Source: Leuconostoc suionicum
GTDB lineage: Bacteria > Bacillota > Bacilli > Lactobacillales > Lactobacillaceae
Length of the DNA stretch: 64,000 bases
Assembly: GCF_001891125.1 (NCBI RefSeq)
Contig: NZ_CP015247.1
Span: 1,134,501-1,198,500, forward strand
Direction of reading: 5' to 3'
Shown here: piece after piece, positions 1 through 8,612 of the stretch
How positions within the stretch are numbered: the first letter of the stretch is position 1
Layout: each line of letters opens with the position of its first letter
The notes under the pieces: generated by a model
Databases searched by the model: none
What the model was told of the DNA's origin: nothing
The model's input: the letters and a program-made list of their open reading frames with translations, nothing else
Program-made: the position numbers and the translations under genes

Positions 1-236
1 TTCGCGATTTGTTGATAATCAAACTCTGATGGAGGTACAATTTGTCCTTTCGATGGGGATGCTTGTTTAATTTCGGCAATAACTGATATTTTCTGTTGAG
101 CTAGACTCTTTTCGAAAGGAAATTCTCTTGAAACTGTGATGTATGCTGCTTCTTTTTGTAAGTCGTGCAGCGATTTTTGAGCTTGACGCGCCAACATATT
201 TTGACGTGTTGCTGCTACTAAATTATCTAATATCAT
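1..236 (-). CDS. trpC: Indole-3-glycerol phosphate synthase, N-terminal part (cut by window edge)
   Basis: Only the first 78 or so codons are inside the window. The reading begins [12 protein letters not shown] and reaches [13 protein letters not shown], the phosphate/substrate-binding strand with the catalytic lysine typical of TrpC near residue 55. The enzyme closes the indole ring from carboxyphenylaminodeoxyribulose phosphate in the cytoplasm. The ATG overlaps the trpD stop as ATGA, which indicates translational coupling. The length of the full gene and the genes behind it cannot be seen. Confidence 0.93.
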   Translation of the reverse strand, partial: MILDNLVAATRQNMLARQAQKSLHDLQKEAAYITVSREFPFEKSLAQQKISVIAEIKQASPSKGQIVPPSEFDYQQIA

Positions 237-1258
237 GCCGTTACCGCCCTAGAAGATGCTCGCAACGACTCCAGTTGCCCTAAGGCAGTTCCATTAATTA
301 AGGTTTCTCTAGCTAGCTGAATAGCAGCATCAATGGATTGCGCTTTTTTTGCAATGAACAATGCTAGCGCAGCATTTAAAATTGCAGTATCTGCCATAGG
401 ACCAGTGATTTTCCCTGCCAAAATATGCTCTGTTATTTTAGCATTTTCAATTGGTGTACCCCCTTGTAAGGATTCAATAGAAACATATTCAAATCCATAA
501 TCTTGTGGGTCGAAAGTGACCTCTCTAATATGACCATCCGATAATATAGCCAAATCAGTTTTAGTTGTTAATGTCACCTCATCTAAACCATCTTGTCCAT
601 GGACCAATATAGCTTCTTGAACACCTAACTCAGACAGTACATTTGCTAGTGGTACTAGCAACTCTTTTGTGTAAACCCCCACCAACATTGTACGTGGCCT
701 TGTTGGATTCGTTAATGGCCCAAGGATATTAAAAATAGTACGAAATCCCAAGTTTTTACGAATTGATCCAACATACTTCATTGCCGGATGGAACGAACGT
801 GCAAATAAAAATGTTTGCCCAGTATTTGTTAAAACATCAGTCGCTTGTTCTGGTGTTAAATCAATGGTAACCCCCAGTGCTTCCAATGCATCTGCCGTAC
901 CTGATTTAGAACTAGCAGCACGATTCCCATGCTTGACAACAGGCACTCCTGCTCCAGCAACAATGAAACTAGCTGTTGTCGAAATATTGAATGTACCGGA
1001 CAAATCACCACCAGTTCCGACAATATCTATTGCCTCAAATTCTGATGGAATTGTTTTTGCATGATCAATCATGGCCCGTGCCGAGCCAACTATTTCCGAA
1101 ACGGTTTCTTTTTTTGCAGCCAATCCCATTAAATAAGCTGCAATTTCAGGGTCAGACACTTTGCCGTCCATGATATCGTTCATTACTTTCTGAGCCATAT
1201 CATCTGTCAAACTTTTTTGCACGAGCAAAATTTTGAGTGCTTCTTGAATATTACTCAT
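233..1258 (-). CDS. trpD: Anthranilate phosphoribosyltransferase
   Basis: Transfers phosphoribose from PRPP to anthranilate, the second tryptophan-specific step. The protein carries the glycosyltransferase family 3 signatures: [14 protein letters not shown] near residue 80 (PRPP loop) and [12 protein letters not shown] just after it (anthranilate site). I chose the ATG at 1258 (341 aa, MSNIQEAL) because AAAGGAG sits 9 bases upstream; a longer reading would need a TTG three codons earlier. The gene overlaps the end of trpB by 8 bases and trpC by 4, so trpB-trpD-trpC are one coupled operon. The family assignment is secure. Confidence 0.96.
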   Translation of the reverse strand: MSNIQEALKILLVQKSLTDDMAQKVMNDIMDGKVSDPEIAAYLMGLAAKKETVSEIVGSARAMIDHAKTIPSEFEAIDIVGTGGDLSGTFNISTTASFIVAGAGVPVVKHGNRAASSKSGTADALEALGVTIDLTPEQATDVLTNTGQTFLFARSFHPAMKYVGSIRKNLGFRTIFNILGPLTNPTRPRTMLVGVYTKELLVPLANVLSELGVQEAILVHGQDGLDEVTLTTKTDLAILSDGHIREVTFDPQDYGFEYVSIESLQGGTPIENAKITEHILAGKITGPMADTAILNAALALFIAKKAQSIDAAIQLARETLINGTALGQLESLRASSRAVTA

Positions 1259-2438
1259 GAATATCAACTCCTTTATAACGAGCTATCGCAGCAACGTCTT
1301 TGTCACCTCGGCCACTCAGATTAACCATTATTTGCTGATCCTTTCTCATTTTTGGTGCTAATTTCATTGCATAGGCAACTGCGTGTGCGCTTTCAATTGC
1401 AGCTATTACACCCTCAGTTTTTGCAATGTATTCAAATGCATCAACTGCTTCATCATCTGTAATCGGTACATAAGTTGCTCGGTGAATATCCTTTAGATAA
1501 ACATGCTCCGGTCCGATGCCAGGATAGTCCAATCCTGCAGAAATACTGTAAACAGGATCAATTTGCCCATCGGCTGATTGTAAAAATTGGGATTTCATAC
1601 CATGAAAAACACCTGTTGAACCTAGTGCCATGGTTGCAGCTGTTTGATCAGTTTTCACACCTTTTCCAGCAGCCTCAACACCAATCAATTCCACTTCCGC
1701 GTCATCAATGAACTTAGCAAAAGCACCAATTGCATTCGATCCACCACCAACGGCAGCAATTACAGCATCTGGCAGTTTTCCCGTCATTTCTAAGAATTGC
1801 CTTCTGGCTTCCTCACTTATAACTGATTGGAAATATTTAACCATTTCTGGGAAAGGATATGGGCCAACCGCTGAACCAAGTACATAGAAAGTATCGTCAA
1901 TTCTTTTTGTCCAATCTTGAAATGTTGCGTTCACTGCATCTTTTAAGACTTGCGTTCCTGTTGTCACCGCATGAACTTTAGCCCCTAGTAGCTCCATACG
2001 ATAAACATTCAACGCTTGTCGCTCTGTATCCTCCTTGCCCATAAAAATTTCTGCTTCCATACCAAACAACGCTGCTGCCGTAGCTGTTGCCACACCATGT
2101 TGACCAGCACCTGTTTCAGCAATTAAACGTGTTTTACCCATTTTTTTGGCAATTAATGCTTGCCCTAAAACATTGTTAATTTTATGAGCTCCTGTGTGAT
2201 TTAAATCTTCTCTTTTTAGGTAAATTTGTGCACCACCTAAGTCTTCAGACATATTTTTTGCATAATACAACATAGATGGTCGGTTCGCATAATTGTCGAA
2301 TAAATCTTTCAATTCACTTTTAAAGGCTGGATCCTCTTTGTATTTATTAAATGCATCTGTAACCTCATTAATTGCTGGCATTAGCAATTCTGGAACAAAT
2401 TGTCCCCCATATTCTCCGTAGTAACCTTTTTTTGTCAT
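1251..2438 (-). CDS. trpB: Tryptophan synthase beta chain
   Basis: A 395-residue PLP enzyme condensing indole with serine. The PLP lysine lies in [14 protein letters not shown] (about residue 87), the phosphate cradle in [10 protein letters not shown] and the N-terminus [13 protein letters not shown] is the usual TrpB1 form. Length matches the family. The start has a GGAAAGAGG Shine-Dalgarno. It is the first gene behind a tryptophan-type T-box and is followed directly by trpD and trpC, an order unlike the usual E-G-D-C-F-B-A. Its partner trpA, together with trpE, G and F, is not in the window. Confidence 0.97.
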   Translation of the reverse strand: MTKKGYYGEYGGQFVPELLMPAINEVTDAFNKYKEDPAFKSELKDLFDNYANRPSMLYYAKNMSEDLGGAQIYLKREDLNHTGAHKINNVLGQALIAKKMGKTRLIAETGAGQHGVATATAAALFGMEAEIFMGKEDTERQALNVYRMELLGAKVHAVTTGTQVLKDAVNATFQDWTKRIDDTFYVLGSAVGPYPFPEMVKYFQSVISEEARRQFLEMTGKLPDAVIAAVGGGSNAIGAFAKFIDDAEVELIGVEAAGKGVKTDQTAATMALGSTGVFHGMKSQFLQSADGQIDPVYSISAGLDYPGIGPEHVYLKDIHRATYVPITDDEAVDAFEYIAKTEGVIAAIESAHAVAYAMKLAPKMRKDQQIMVNLSGRGDKDVAAIARYKGVDIHE

Positions 2439-2463
2439 CTTATTCCTCTTTCCTTAAGCAAAC

Positions 2464-2778
2464 AAAAACCGTCCTGAAAAATTTGCTTTTGCAAAAATTT
2501 CAGGACGGTTTTCCCGCGGTGCCACCTGATTTCGTTCAAATCAAATGGTACCCAAAAAATCCCACTCGAGTTAAAACGCGTCTCAACAGTTATCTAACAA
2601 TAACCTGATCACTTACGTGGATCTTACGTTTGGCAGTACTTGAGATTGCTCTCGTTCAACCAACCCTCAACGGTCCATTTGCCATGCTGCGTTCGGCCCT
2701 ACTTCCAGTAACAAGGGCTCCCTGTACGTGCACACATGGTTTGATCTCCGTCTCATCAGTTTATGACGTTTTTAAATT
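2464..2778 (-). promoter_or_regulatory. T-box leader of the trp operon, tryptophan (UGG) specifier
   Basis: The transcript between the promoter and trpB contains the T-box core AGGTGGCACCGCGG (2527-2514) followed by a long GC-capped terminator: complementary arms at 2468-2479 and 2500-2510, then a T run. Upstream, ACGG (about 2750-2747) can pair with CCGT (2675-2672) to close stem I. A UGG triplet at 2677-2675 lies at the expected 3' side of that stem, followed by A as in most specifier loops. Uncharged tRNA-Trp would favour antitermination and expression of trpB-trpD-trpC. The core and terminator are seen; the specifier assignment is inference from position. Confidence 0.88.
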
Positions 2779-2784
2779 ACCATT

Positions 2785-2813
2785 AGTTTAAAACATTATG
2801 ATAAACAATGCAA
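2785..2813 (-). promoter_or_regulatory. Predicted sigma-A promoter of the trp leader
   Basis: TTGCAT (2813-2808) and TAAACT (2790-2785) are separated by 17 bases, upstream of the T-box. Each box matches consensus at 4 of 6 positions. It is the best candidate upstream of the leader. Confidence 0.55.
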
Positions 2814-2834
2814 CCTTTTAGTCTAAATCCTAAT

Positions 2835-2873
2835 AAAAAAAGACATCGATACTAATATATCAACGTCTTTTTT
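2835..2873 (-). terminator. Terminator after the LacX/GalM-like gene
   Basis: A/T-rich hairpin with arms around AAAAAGACGTTGATA and TATCGATGTCTTTTT read on the minus strand (G-U pairs allowed), ending in T residues directly after the stop codon of the epimerase gene. It may act in both directions. Confidence 0.8.
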
Positions 2874-2874
2874 A

Positions 2875-3753
2875 TTAGAAGAACTGTAGGCTATAAGTGC
2901 CGTTAAAGGTGTCACCGGCAGCTAAAACATTCGAACCAAATTTCTCTTTAAAGTTACCTGTTGCATCTACCGTGTCAGCCAGACCCCACCATGGTTCAAG
3001 CGCAATAAATGGTGCCTGCTTACCAGCAGGCGTCCAAACACCGATAAATTGTGCATTGTCTAACGTCATACGCAATCCGTGTTGATTAGCCAAACGAGCC
3101 AACAAAAACGACGTCTTTTGTCGATTAAGTTTCAGAATAATAGCATCATCATGGTAATCTTCCTGACGCAGACGTAGCGGAATACTAGCATTAAATGGCG
3201 TAGGATGGTTTGGATTAGAATATGGTCCAACTAGACGCACACGATCATATATTTTTTCAGGTTCAATTGACAGATAGTAGTCCGAAAACTTTCCTCCATC
3301 AAGTGGCAAATTAAAGGCTGGATGTCCACCCACACTAAAGAATAGGGTTTCTTCTTTATCGGGATTATGCACGATATAAGCAATATGTAGTGTGTCATCC
3401 TCTGTTAATTCATAACTGATATCTAATTGAAACTTAAAAGGATATACTCTATGCGTTGACTCGGAGTCAACAATACGAAAAACAGCCTTATTTTCACTTT
3501 GTTCAACGACATCAAATAACATATTACGCGCAAAACCATGTTGGTTCATGTAATACGTTTCACCCGCAATTCTAAATTGATCGCCACGCAATCGGCCCAC
3601 AATTGGGAACAAATTTGAAGCATGTCGTCCCCAATATTTGGGGTCTGCTGTCCATATATATTCTAATTCAGCATTTTTATGCCAGACACTTGTTAATTCA
3701 GCGCCTTCTGGATTAATTTTCACAATGAGGTGTTCATTTTCTAGCGTTATCAT
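2875..3753 (-). CDS. Aldose 1-epimerase family protein, LacX-like
   Basis: A 292-residue galactose-mutarotase-fold protein, predicted to act on the anomeric carbon of a hexose or hexose phosphate. Family hallmarks are visible: NQHGFARN near residue 90 with the first histidine, GGHPAFN with the second, and the C-terminal ALEPWWG with the acid. This layout matches LacX and related proteins better than classical GalM. There is no Shine-Dalgarno before the ATG. Instead TTCACA (3789-3784) and TAAAAT (3766-3761), 17 bases apart, place the transcription start at or next to the ATG. A cre-like AAGCGCTT core overlaps the -35, suggesting CcpA control. The exact substrate is unknown. Confidence 0.88.
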   Translation of the reverse strand: MITLENEHLIVKINPEGAELTSVWHKNAELEYIWTADPKYWGRHASNLFPIVGRLRGDQFRIAGETYYMNQHGFARNMLFDVVEQSENKAVFRIVDSESTHRVYPFKFQLDISYELTEDDTLHIAYIVHNPDKEETLFFSVGGHPAFNLPLDGGKFSDYYLSIEPEKIYDRVRLVGPYSNPNHPTPFNASIPLRLRQEDYHDDAIILKLNRQKTSFLLARLANQHGLRMTLDNAQFIGVWTPAGKQAPFIALEPWWGLADTVDATGNFKEKFGSNVLAAGDTFNGTYSLQFF

Positions 3754-3760
3754 AACTTTT

Positions 3761-3821
3761 ATTTTACTATCTTTTCTTAGATTTGTGAAGCGCTTGATAA
3801 ACTATTTTTGTAACCGGTTAC
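3761..3821 (-). promoter_or_regulatory. Promoter with cre-like operators for the LacX/GalM-like gene
   Basis: TTCACA (3789-3784) and TAAAAT (3766-3761) are spaced by 17 bases. The palindromic core AAGCGCTT (3788-3795) overlaps the -35, and a perfect 12-base palindrome GTAACCGGTTAC lies at 3810-3821, spanning the xerC stop codon. Both resemble LacI/CcpA-family operators. Only 7 bases separate the -10 from the ATG. Confidence 0.6.
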
Positions 3822-4720
3822 TTATTGGCTCGTGGAAAGAAATTTTGATAGTTTTTTTGTAAACTTTCTCTGGTCACATGAGTATACATTTGTGTCGTTG
3901 ACAAATTAACATGACCCAACAATTCCTGAACCGTTCTCATATCTGCACCTCGATTGATCAAATGAGTCGCAAAAGTATGACGCAACATATGTGGATGAAT
4001 TTTACCAGTCAATGCAGAACGTTGCATTAACTGGTTTAGAATGTAGGTAATACCAGCTGGTGTAATTGGTTCACCACGATGATTTACAAATACATATTCA
4101 TGTTCTTGATTTACTGTTAACGAAGCTCGCAAATCTGTAATATATTCTTTCATAATATTTTCTGCAAAATGCCCAAAAGGAACATAACGATCTTTATTCC
4201 CCTTACCATGAATAAGCACTAGGCGCTGTGAAAAATCCAACTGAGATAACGTCAATCCAGCAATTTCAGCTACTCTTATTCCAGTAGCATATAAAAATTC
4301 AAGTAATGCTGCATTACGTTCCCACAAATGATCTTCATGATTGTAGGCCACATCAAAAAGTTCATGCAGTTCATCTTCGTAAAAAAAATCTGGTAACTGA
4401 TTCTGATGTTTTTTTAATGAAATGCTATCAAATGGATTATCAATGGCAAACTGATTAGTAATTAAAAATTGATAAAACATTCGCAAACTGCTAATCTTTC
4501 TAGAAATAGTTGTACGAGCCAACTTTTTTTCATATAGATCATTCAAATAGACACGTACATCTAAAGTTTGAACTTCTCCAAATTTTGTAAATCCGCCATT
4601 TTCATGCAAATAATTCTCGAATTCAGCAATATCCGTTAAATAAGCCTTTAAGGTTTGCGGTGAATACTGGCGTTCTGATTCTAAATAATCATGATAAAGT
4701 TGTTCTTCACGTGTTGTCAT
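3818..4720 (-). CDS. xerC: Tyrosine recombinase XerC/XerD type
   Basis: A 300-residue site-specific recombinase expected to resolve chromosome dimers at dif. The N-terminal SAM-like core-binding domain (about 1-90) is followed by the catalytic domain with Arg149 in ATGIRVAEIAGL, the beta-hairpin lysine in HGKGNKDRYVPF, HMLRHTFATHL (HxxR), LLGHVNLSTTQ (second His) and the nucleophile Tyr in MYTHV. Length and all catalytic residues fit an active chromosomal Xer protein and not a phage integrase. Whether it is XerC or XerD cannot be settled without comparison to its partner; XerC is the customary name for this size and form. Confidence 0.9.
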   Translation of the reverse strand: MTTREEQLYHDYLESERQYSPQTLKAYLTDIAEFENYLHENGGFTKFGEVQTLDVRVYLNDLYEKKLARTTISRKISSLRMFYQFLITNQFAIDNPFDSISLKKHQNQLPDFFYEDELHELFDVAYNHEDHLWERNAALLEFLYATGIRVAEIAGLTLSQLDFSQRLVLIHGKGNKDRYVPFGHFAENIMKEYITDLRASLTVNQEHEYVFVNHRGEPITPAGITYILNQLMQRSALTGKIHPHMLRHTFATHLINRGADMRTVQELLGHVNLSTTQMYTHVTRESLQKNYQNFFPRANK

Positions 4721-4861
4721 ATTTTCATTATACTATCTATTGAAAAGATTAAGAACAATTAAATTTGTTTGCGATCATATAAACTCACCCAAATTTACCT
4801 TAAGATGTCGTATAGTAAAGTTAGGTTTTAACAATTAACGTTGAAGATATGGAGATTAAAT

Positions 4862-5302
4862 ATGAAAGTACCAGTATATAGCCCCATAGAGCAATTACGT
4901 GAGCGCGTAATGAAGTTACAAAACAAGGCATTGGTTAATATTGCTAATTTCCGAAAAAATGTCTTAAAAAATCGAGATGACCGACGTAAACGAATAACTA
5001 AGTTATCAAAAACACGTGAAGTTTCTATTGTTCCTTATGAATCAACAGCCAGAGCTGTTGATACTAATAGTTTTGCCTATGCCTTGGAAGCCTCAATTAC
5101 GGAAAGCGCTGCACCGCAAAAAAAACATTTTAGCATTTCAAATTATATTAAAAACTTTTTCTATCACCCACTTCGTGTTTTATCTACTGTCATTATCCTG
5201 ATTCTACTAGTTTATATTGCGATTATGTTTTCTAAAGCAGTTTCCACAAATCAAAATCCAATTACCGAAACACGAACACAACAATCAAAAAATACAAAAT
5301 AA
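4862..5302 (+). CDS. Unknown single-pass membrane protein
   Basis: A 146-residue protein starting at the ATG with GGAG 7 bases upstream; a longer reading would need a TTG at 4841. The N-terminal two thirds are very basic (clusters such as NRDDRRKRITKL) and probably cytoplasmic. A single hydrophobic helix lies at about residues 105-128 (VLSTVIILILLVYIAIMF), leaving a short polar tail outside. I do not recognise a family. It is transcribed alone, convergent with the UPF0210 gene, and the two share a bidirectional terminator. Confidence 0.75.
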   Translation: MKVPVYSPIEQLRERVMKLQNKALVNIANFRKNVLKNRDDRRKRITKLSKTREVSIVPYESTARAVDTNSFAYALEASITESAAPQKKHFSISNYIKNFFYHPLRVLSTVIILILLVYIAIMFSKAVSTNQNPITETRTQQSKNTK

Positions 5303-5336
5303 AAAAGTTGCGATGTTTTTTATCGCAACTTTTTTA
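5301..5336. terminator. Bidirectional terminator
   Basis: AAAAAGTTGCGAT pairs with ATCGCAACTTTTT around a short T-rich loop between two convergent genes. A/T runs on both flanks allow function on either strand. Confidence 0.85.
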
Positions 5337-6680
5337 TTAGTTTTTAAATGAATGAATCGGTGCTGGAATGTGTCCGCCACGATTGATAAAGTCTGCACTT
5401 GACTTTTCTACAACCGGCATAACTGGAGCAGTACCTAACAGCCCTCCATAATCAACCATATCACCAACCTTTGTACCCAAAGTTGGTAAAATACGGACAG
5501 CCGTCGTTTTATTATTTTGTACACCAATAGCGGCTTCGTCAGCGATCATTGCACTAATTGTCGTTGCACTAGTATCCCCTGGAATGGCAATCATATCCAA
5601 TCCAACCGAACACACAGCAGTCATTGCTTCAAGCTTTGATAACGTCAATGTACCTTCTTTTGCTGCATCAATCATACCAGCATCCTCTGAAACTGGAATA
5701 AACGCACCAGATAGGCCGCCAACACGTTGCGAAGCCATAACACCACCTTTTTTAACAGCGTCATTCAGTAGCATTAGTGCAGCTGTAGTTCCGTGAGTAC
5801 CCACTTGTTCAAGACCAATTTCTTCAAGCACTTCAGCTACAGAATCACCTCGCGCAGGTGTAGGCGCCAAACTCAAATCGACAATTCCAAATTCAACTCC
5901 AAGTCGTTCAGCAGCTAATGCACCAACCATCTGTCCAACACGTGTAATTTTGAAAGCTGTCTTTTTGACAGTTTCGGCAACTACTTGAATAGATTCGCCT
6001 TTTACCTTTTCCAGTGCACGTTTTACAACACCAGGTCCAGAAACACCAACATTAATCACAACATCGGCTTCACTAACACCATGAAAAGCACCAGCCATGA
6101 AAGGATTATCTTCGACAGCATTTGCAAAAATAACTAGCTTAGCATTAGCTGTGTCAGATTTTTCAGAAATACCTTTAACAGTTTCGCCCATCAATTTAAT
6201 TGCATCAAGGTTTATACCTGCTTTAGTTGAACCAATATTAACACTCGACATCACTAAATCGGTTTCTGTAAGCGCACGAGGTAGCGATTTAATTAATGCC
6301 AAATCTCCATTGGCAAAACCTTTTTGGACCAATGCTGAATAACCACCAATGAAATCAACACCCACCGCTTTAGCCGCATCATCCAAGGCATGTGCGTAAT
6401 AAAGCATATCATCGGGTGTTGCATGACCTGCAATCAACGCAATTGGCGTTACACTGATACGTTTGTTTGTAATTGGAATACCGTATTCACGTTCAATTTG
6501 CTCAGCAACTTTTATTAAGTCCTTTGCATATGTTGTAACTTTCTTATATATGTTTTTTGCAGTTTGTTGTGGATCACCTGCGACTGTGTCGAGCAACGAA
6601 ATACCCATTGTAACTGTGCGGATATCAAGATGTTCTTCCTCGACCATGTTGATTGTTTCTTGTATTTGCTTTGTTTCCAT
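5337..6680 (-). CDS. UPF0210 (PFL/DUF711-like) family protein
   Basis: A 447-residue protein of the UPF0210 family, whose fold is related to glycyl-radical enzymes; its biochemical role is not established. Recognisable family blocks include the N-terminal [26 protein letters not shown]-like [30 protein letters not shown] and a C-terminal [17 protein letters not shown]. The length matches the family. It follows a small ACT-domain protein (UPF0237) on the same strand, a pairing conserved in Firmicutes and also found in archaea. That suggests the ACT protein senses a ligand, possibly an amino acid, for the larger protein. No signal peptide or membrane segment is seen. Confidence 0.9.
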   Translation of the reverse strand: METKQIQETINMVEEEHLDIRTVTMGISLLDTVAGDPQQTAKNIYKKVTTYAKDLIKVAEQIEREYGIPITNKRISVTPIALIAGHATPDDMLYYAHALDDAAKAVGVDFIGGYSALVQKGFANGDLALIKSLPRALTETDLVMSSVNIGSTKAGINLDAIKLMGETVKGISEKSDTANAKLVIFANAVEDNPFMAGAFHGVSEADVVINVGVSGPGVVKRALEKVKGESIQVVAETVKKTAFKITRVGQMVGALAAERLGVEFGIVDLSLAPTPARGDSVAEVLEEIGLEQVGTHGTTAALMLLNDAVKKGGVMASQRVGGLSGAFIPVSEDAGMIDAAKEGTLTLSKLEAMTAVCSVGLDMIAIPGDTSATTISAMIADEAAIGVQNNKTTAVRILPTLGTKVGDMVDYGGLLGTAPVMPVVEKSSADFINRGGHIPAPIHSFKN

Positions 6681-6733
6681 GACTTCTCCAGATGATTCAA
6701 TTCGTAAGTTCTTTATTATGTTAGCTACAAATA

Positions 6734-7012
6734 TTAAACTCTACTCATCGCATCAAATATTTCTTCACGTTGCGTATGAATGGTAACGCCTAAATCAGTC
6801 CCTAACTTATTCAAATCATCTTGCAACACGTTGAATTGCCCTTCTAATTCTTCTAAATTAATTAACATACTCATCGTGAAAATATCACTCATAATCGTTT
6901 GAGAAACATCTAAAATGTTGATGTTGTGATCCGCTAACGTGTTAGCCACCCCAGCAATAATTCCTGGTTTATCTTTACCAACAACTGTTACAACTGCTTT
7001 ACTCATAGTCAT
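6734..7012 (-). CDS. ACT domain protein, UPF0237 family
   Basis: A 92-residue single ACT domain ([24 protein letters not shown], the ligand-binding first strand and helix) of the GcvR/UPF0237 type. The start at 7012 has GGAG 7 bases upstream; a second ATG two codons in is less well placed. An extended -10 (TGGTATAAT) lies upstream. The gene immediately precedes the UPF0210 gene and the two are probably co-transcribed. The family pairing is established knowledge; the ligand and function are unknown. Confidence 0.92.
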   Translation of the reverse strand: MTMSKAVVTVVGKDKPGIIAGVANTLADHNINILDVSQTIMSDIFTMSMLINLEELEGQFNVLQDDLNKLGTDLGVTIHTQREEIFDAMSRV

Positions 7013-7076
7013 ACAAATTCTCCATTAAAATTTACTTACAATATTATACCAGATTATACAGCAAACTATCTCGCAA

Positions 7077-7117
7077 AAACGAATAATTAATAGTACAAAC
7101 CATTTTTTATTCGTTTT
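7077..7117 (-). terminator. Probable terminator downstream of the deoxyribosyltransferase gene
   Basis: Arms AAAACGAATAA and TTATTCGTTTT enclose a loop of about 19 bases, followed on the minus strand by T residues. It lies 120 bases past the stop codon of the gene at 7237-7680. Confidence 0.55.
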
Positions 7118-7236
7118 ATCATCTGATTATTATACTGTTAAATCACCAGTTAAAACGATTAACAAAAAATATCAGTTCAAGTGATTACCCGTTTTTATTT
7201 TGTTCGGCAGACACATATCAAGTCCACGCTTAAAAA

Positions 7237-7680
7237 TTAAAATATTTCACCACTAAATTCAATCTTTGGCGTAGCATCAAAGTCGTAAGTCTCCAAATCT
7301 GAGATATCAGTGATATAAGCCGTTAACGGCATTCCCATCATTAGATTTACCGCACCAGCTTTTTCTTTAACAACAATAACCGGAATGTTTTTCGCTACTG
7401 CGTAGCCAAACTCCCAAGCAGTTCCAGGATCTACTTCTTGCCCTACATAATCAATAACGGCTACCATAACGTCAGCTTGGTTAATTGCCTCAATATCACC
7501 GTTGTAGGTTGCAACACGCCACTCCGGACCAAACATTTCAAATTCTTCGTGTTGGTGTTCGCGTGGTGAAAAAACAGAACTTAATGTTTTATTAGCCGCT
7601 AAAGCTTTTTCAACACGTTCAACACGCTCAATTTGCTCTTTATCGAAGAATGGACTCGCAAGGTAAACTTTTTTTGACAT
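7237..7680 (-). CDS. Nucleoside 2-deoxyribosyltransferase
   Basis: A 147-residue enzyme that moves 2-deoxyribose between purine and pyrimidine bases in nucleoside salvage, a trait of lactic acid bacteria. Matches to the family: KVYLASPFF at the N-terminus, VATYNGDIEAINQADVMVAV in the middle and DPGTAWEFGYA with the nucleophilic Glu90. The ATG at 7680 has GGAG 6 bases upstream; the four extra codons of a longer reading would need a TTG start. It is monocistronic. Whether it prefers purines only or both base types cannot be read from the sequence. Confidence 0.92.
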   Translation of the reverse strand: MSKKVYLASPFFDKEQIERVERVEKALAANKTLSSVFSPREHQHEEFEMFGPEWRVATYNGDIEAINQADVMVAVIDYVGQEVDPGTAWEFGYAVAKNIPVIVVKEKAGAVNLMMGMPLTAYITDISDLETYDFDATPKIEFSGEIF

Positions 7681-7821
7681 TTTTAACTCCAATATTATTT
7701 AATGCTATTAGTATAACACACCTTCTGGTGAGATTAATCGACCTAAAGACATAAAGACTTCTAAAGGAATGCCGTTTCGCAAAACAACTATACAAATGAC
7801 TTCTTAGTAGTTCTTTTATAC

Positions 7822-7850
7822 TTGAAACAGACAATAATTTTAGATATAAT
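7822..7850 (+). promoter_or_regulatory. Strong predicted sigma-A promoter
   Basis: TTGAAA (7822-7827) and a perfect TATAAT (7845-7850) with a 17-base spacer. It points at the structured leader or small RNA that begins a few bases downstream. Confidence 0.85.
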
Positions 7851-7856
7851 AATGTT

Positions 7857-7920
7857 GCAAGCACTTAACTATAATGGTGATGCCGTGCCGGGACACGCTT
7901 CATCGGTTAAGCGCTTTTTC
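7857..7920 (+). ncRNA. Candidate small RNA or attenuator with nested hairpin
   Basis: Starting about 7 bases after the promoter, AAGCACTTAAC (7859-7869) pairs with GTTAAGCGCTT (7906-7916), one mismatch, followed by a T run. Inside this stem, GATG/CATC and CGTG/CACG (7884-7887 with 7894-7897) form a second helix capped by CCGGGA. The whole unit is about 60 bases, promoter to T run. It could be a small RNA ending at its own terminator or a transcription attenuator for the membrane protein starting at 7947. I do not recognise the motif. Confidence 0.55.
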
Positions 7921-7946
7921 TTTTTCAAAATAAGGGGGCTAAGAAA

Positions 7947-8582
7947 ATGATATTCTTGTTTATCATTTTATTTTTATTAAGTATATTGCTTGTAAGTTTT
8001 ACGATACAAAATAAGCAGAGATATGGGACGTTTCTAGTACCACTTATATTCTCCATATTGTGTATTGGTGGTACAATCTTTTCTGGTTTTCAATTGCCGT
8101 CAGCAATACAAAAGATACAACAAAATAACGACGCGCAGGCAAATTCAAACAAACTAATCAAGTCACAACAAACTAATTCACAATCAAATCTGGAAAATGG
8201 CAGTACAACTGTAATATCCGATACTACAACGAAACAACAGCAAGAACAACTCAAATTAAAAGAACAAGAGCTTACTCAGAAACTAGACACAGCATATAGC
8301 AAAATTGGGGACGTCACTTTTGATACCGATGCCAAGACTTTCCAGCTCAAACTATACACTGATTCAGATTTATCAAAGTCGGTTGCTCAAATAGAGACCA
8401 ATCCCAGTTTAGCAGAAGAAGCGCATTGGTCGAATTTCACTGATTCACTTTTAGAAACCTCGAAGAATATCAAAAAATCTTTTAAAGCTGGATACACTTT
8501 TGAACTAATGGGCATCAATGATAGTAACAAAGTGTTGTTTGCGGCAAAAGATGGTACTGAAATCAGCTCTATCACAAAATGA
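7947..8582 (+). CDS. Unknown membrane-anchored protein
   Basis: A 211-residue protein with two N-terminal hydrophobic segments (about 1-20 and 29-48). These are followed by a Gln/Asn/Lys-rich stretch (about 55-95, likely extended or coiled), then a globular C-terminal part (GDVTFDTDAKTFQLKLYTDSD). The topology suggests a domain held outside the membrane. A GGGGG Shine-Dalgarno precedes the ATG. It stands alone behind the structured RNA element and ends in a strong terminator. I do not recognise a family. Confidence 0.75.
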   Translation: MIFLFIILFLLSILLVSFTIQNKQRYGTFLVPLIFSILCIGGTIFSGFQLPSAIQKIQQNNDAQANSNKLIKSQQTNSQSNLENGSTTVISDTTTKQQQEQLKLKEQELTQKLDTAYSKIGDVTFDTDAKTFQLKLYTDSDLSKSVAQIETNPSLAEEAHWSNFTDSLLETSKNIKKSFKAGYTFELMGINDSNKVLFAAKDGTEISSITK

Positions 8583-8612
8583 AGAGATGCATACGCATCT
8601 CTTCATTTTTTA
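8581..8612 (+). terminator. Terminator of the unknown membrane protein gene
   Basis: Perfect stem GAAGAGATGC / GCATCTCTTC with a four-base ATAC loop and a following T run, overlapping the stop codon of the gene. Confidence 0.88.

Noticed and set aside
864-1173. Two plus-strand frames of 60-66 codons inside trpD
   Set aside because: They lie opposite a gene with full family motifs, lack ribosome-binding sites and encode no recognisable domain.
7640-7864. Minus-strand frame of 74 codons upstream of the deoxyribosyltransferase
   Set aside because: It overlaps the real gene start and runs across the opposite strand of a strong promoter and hairpin; no ribosome-binding site.
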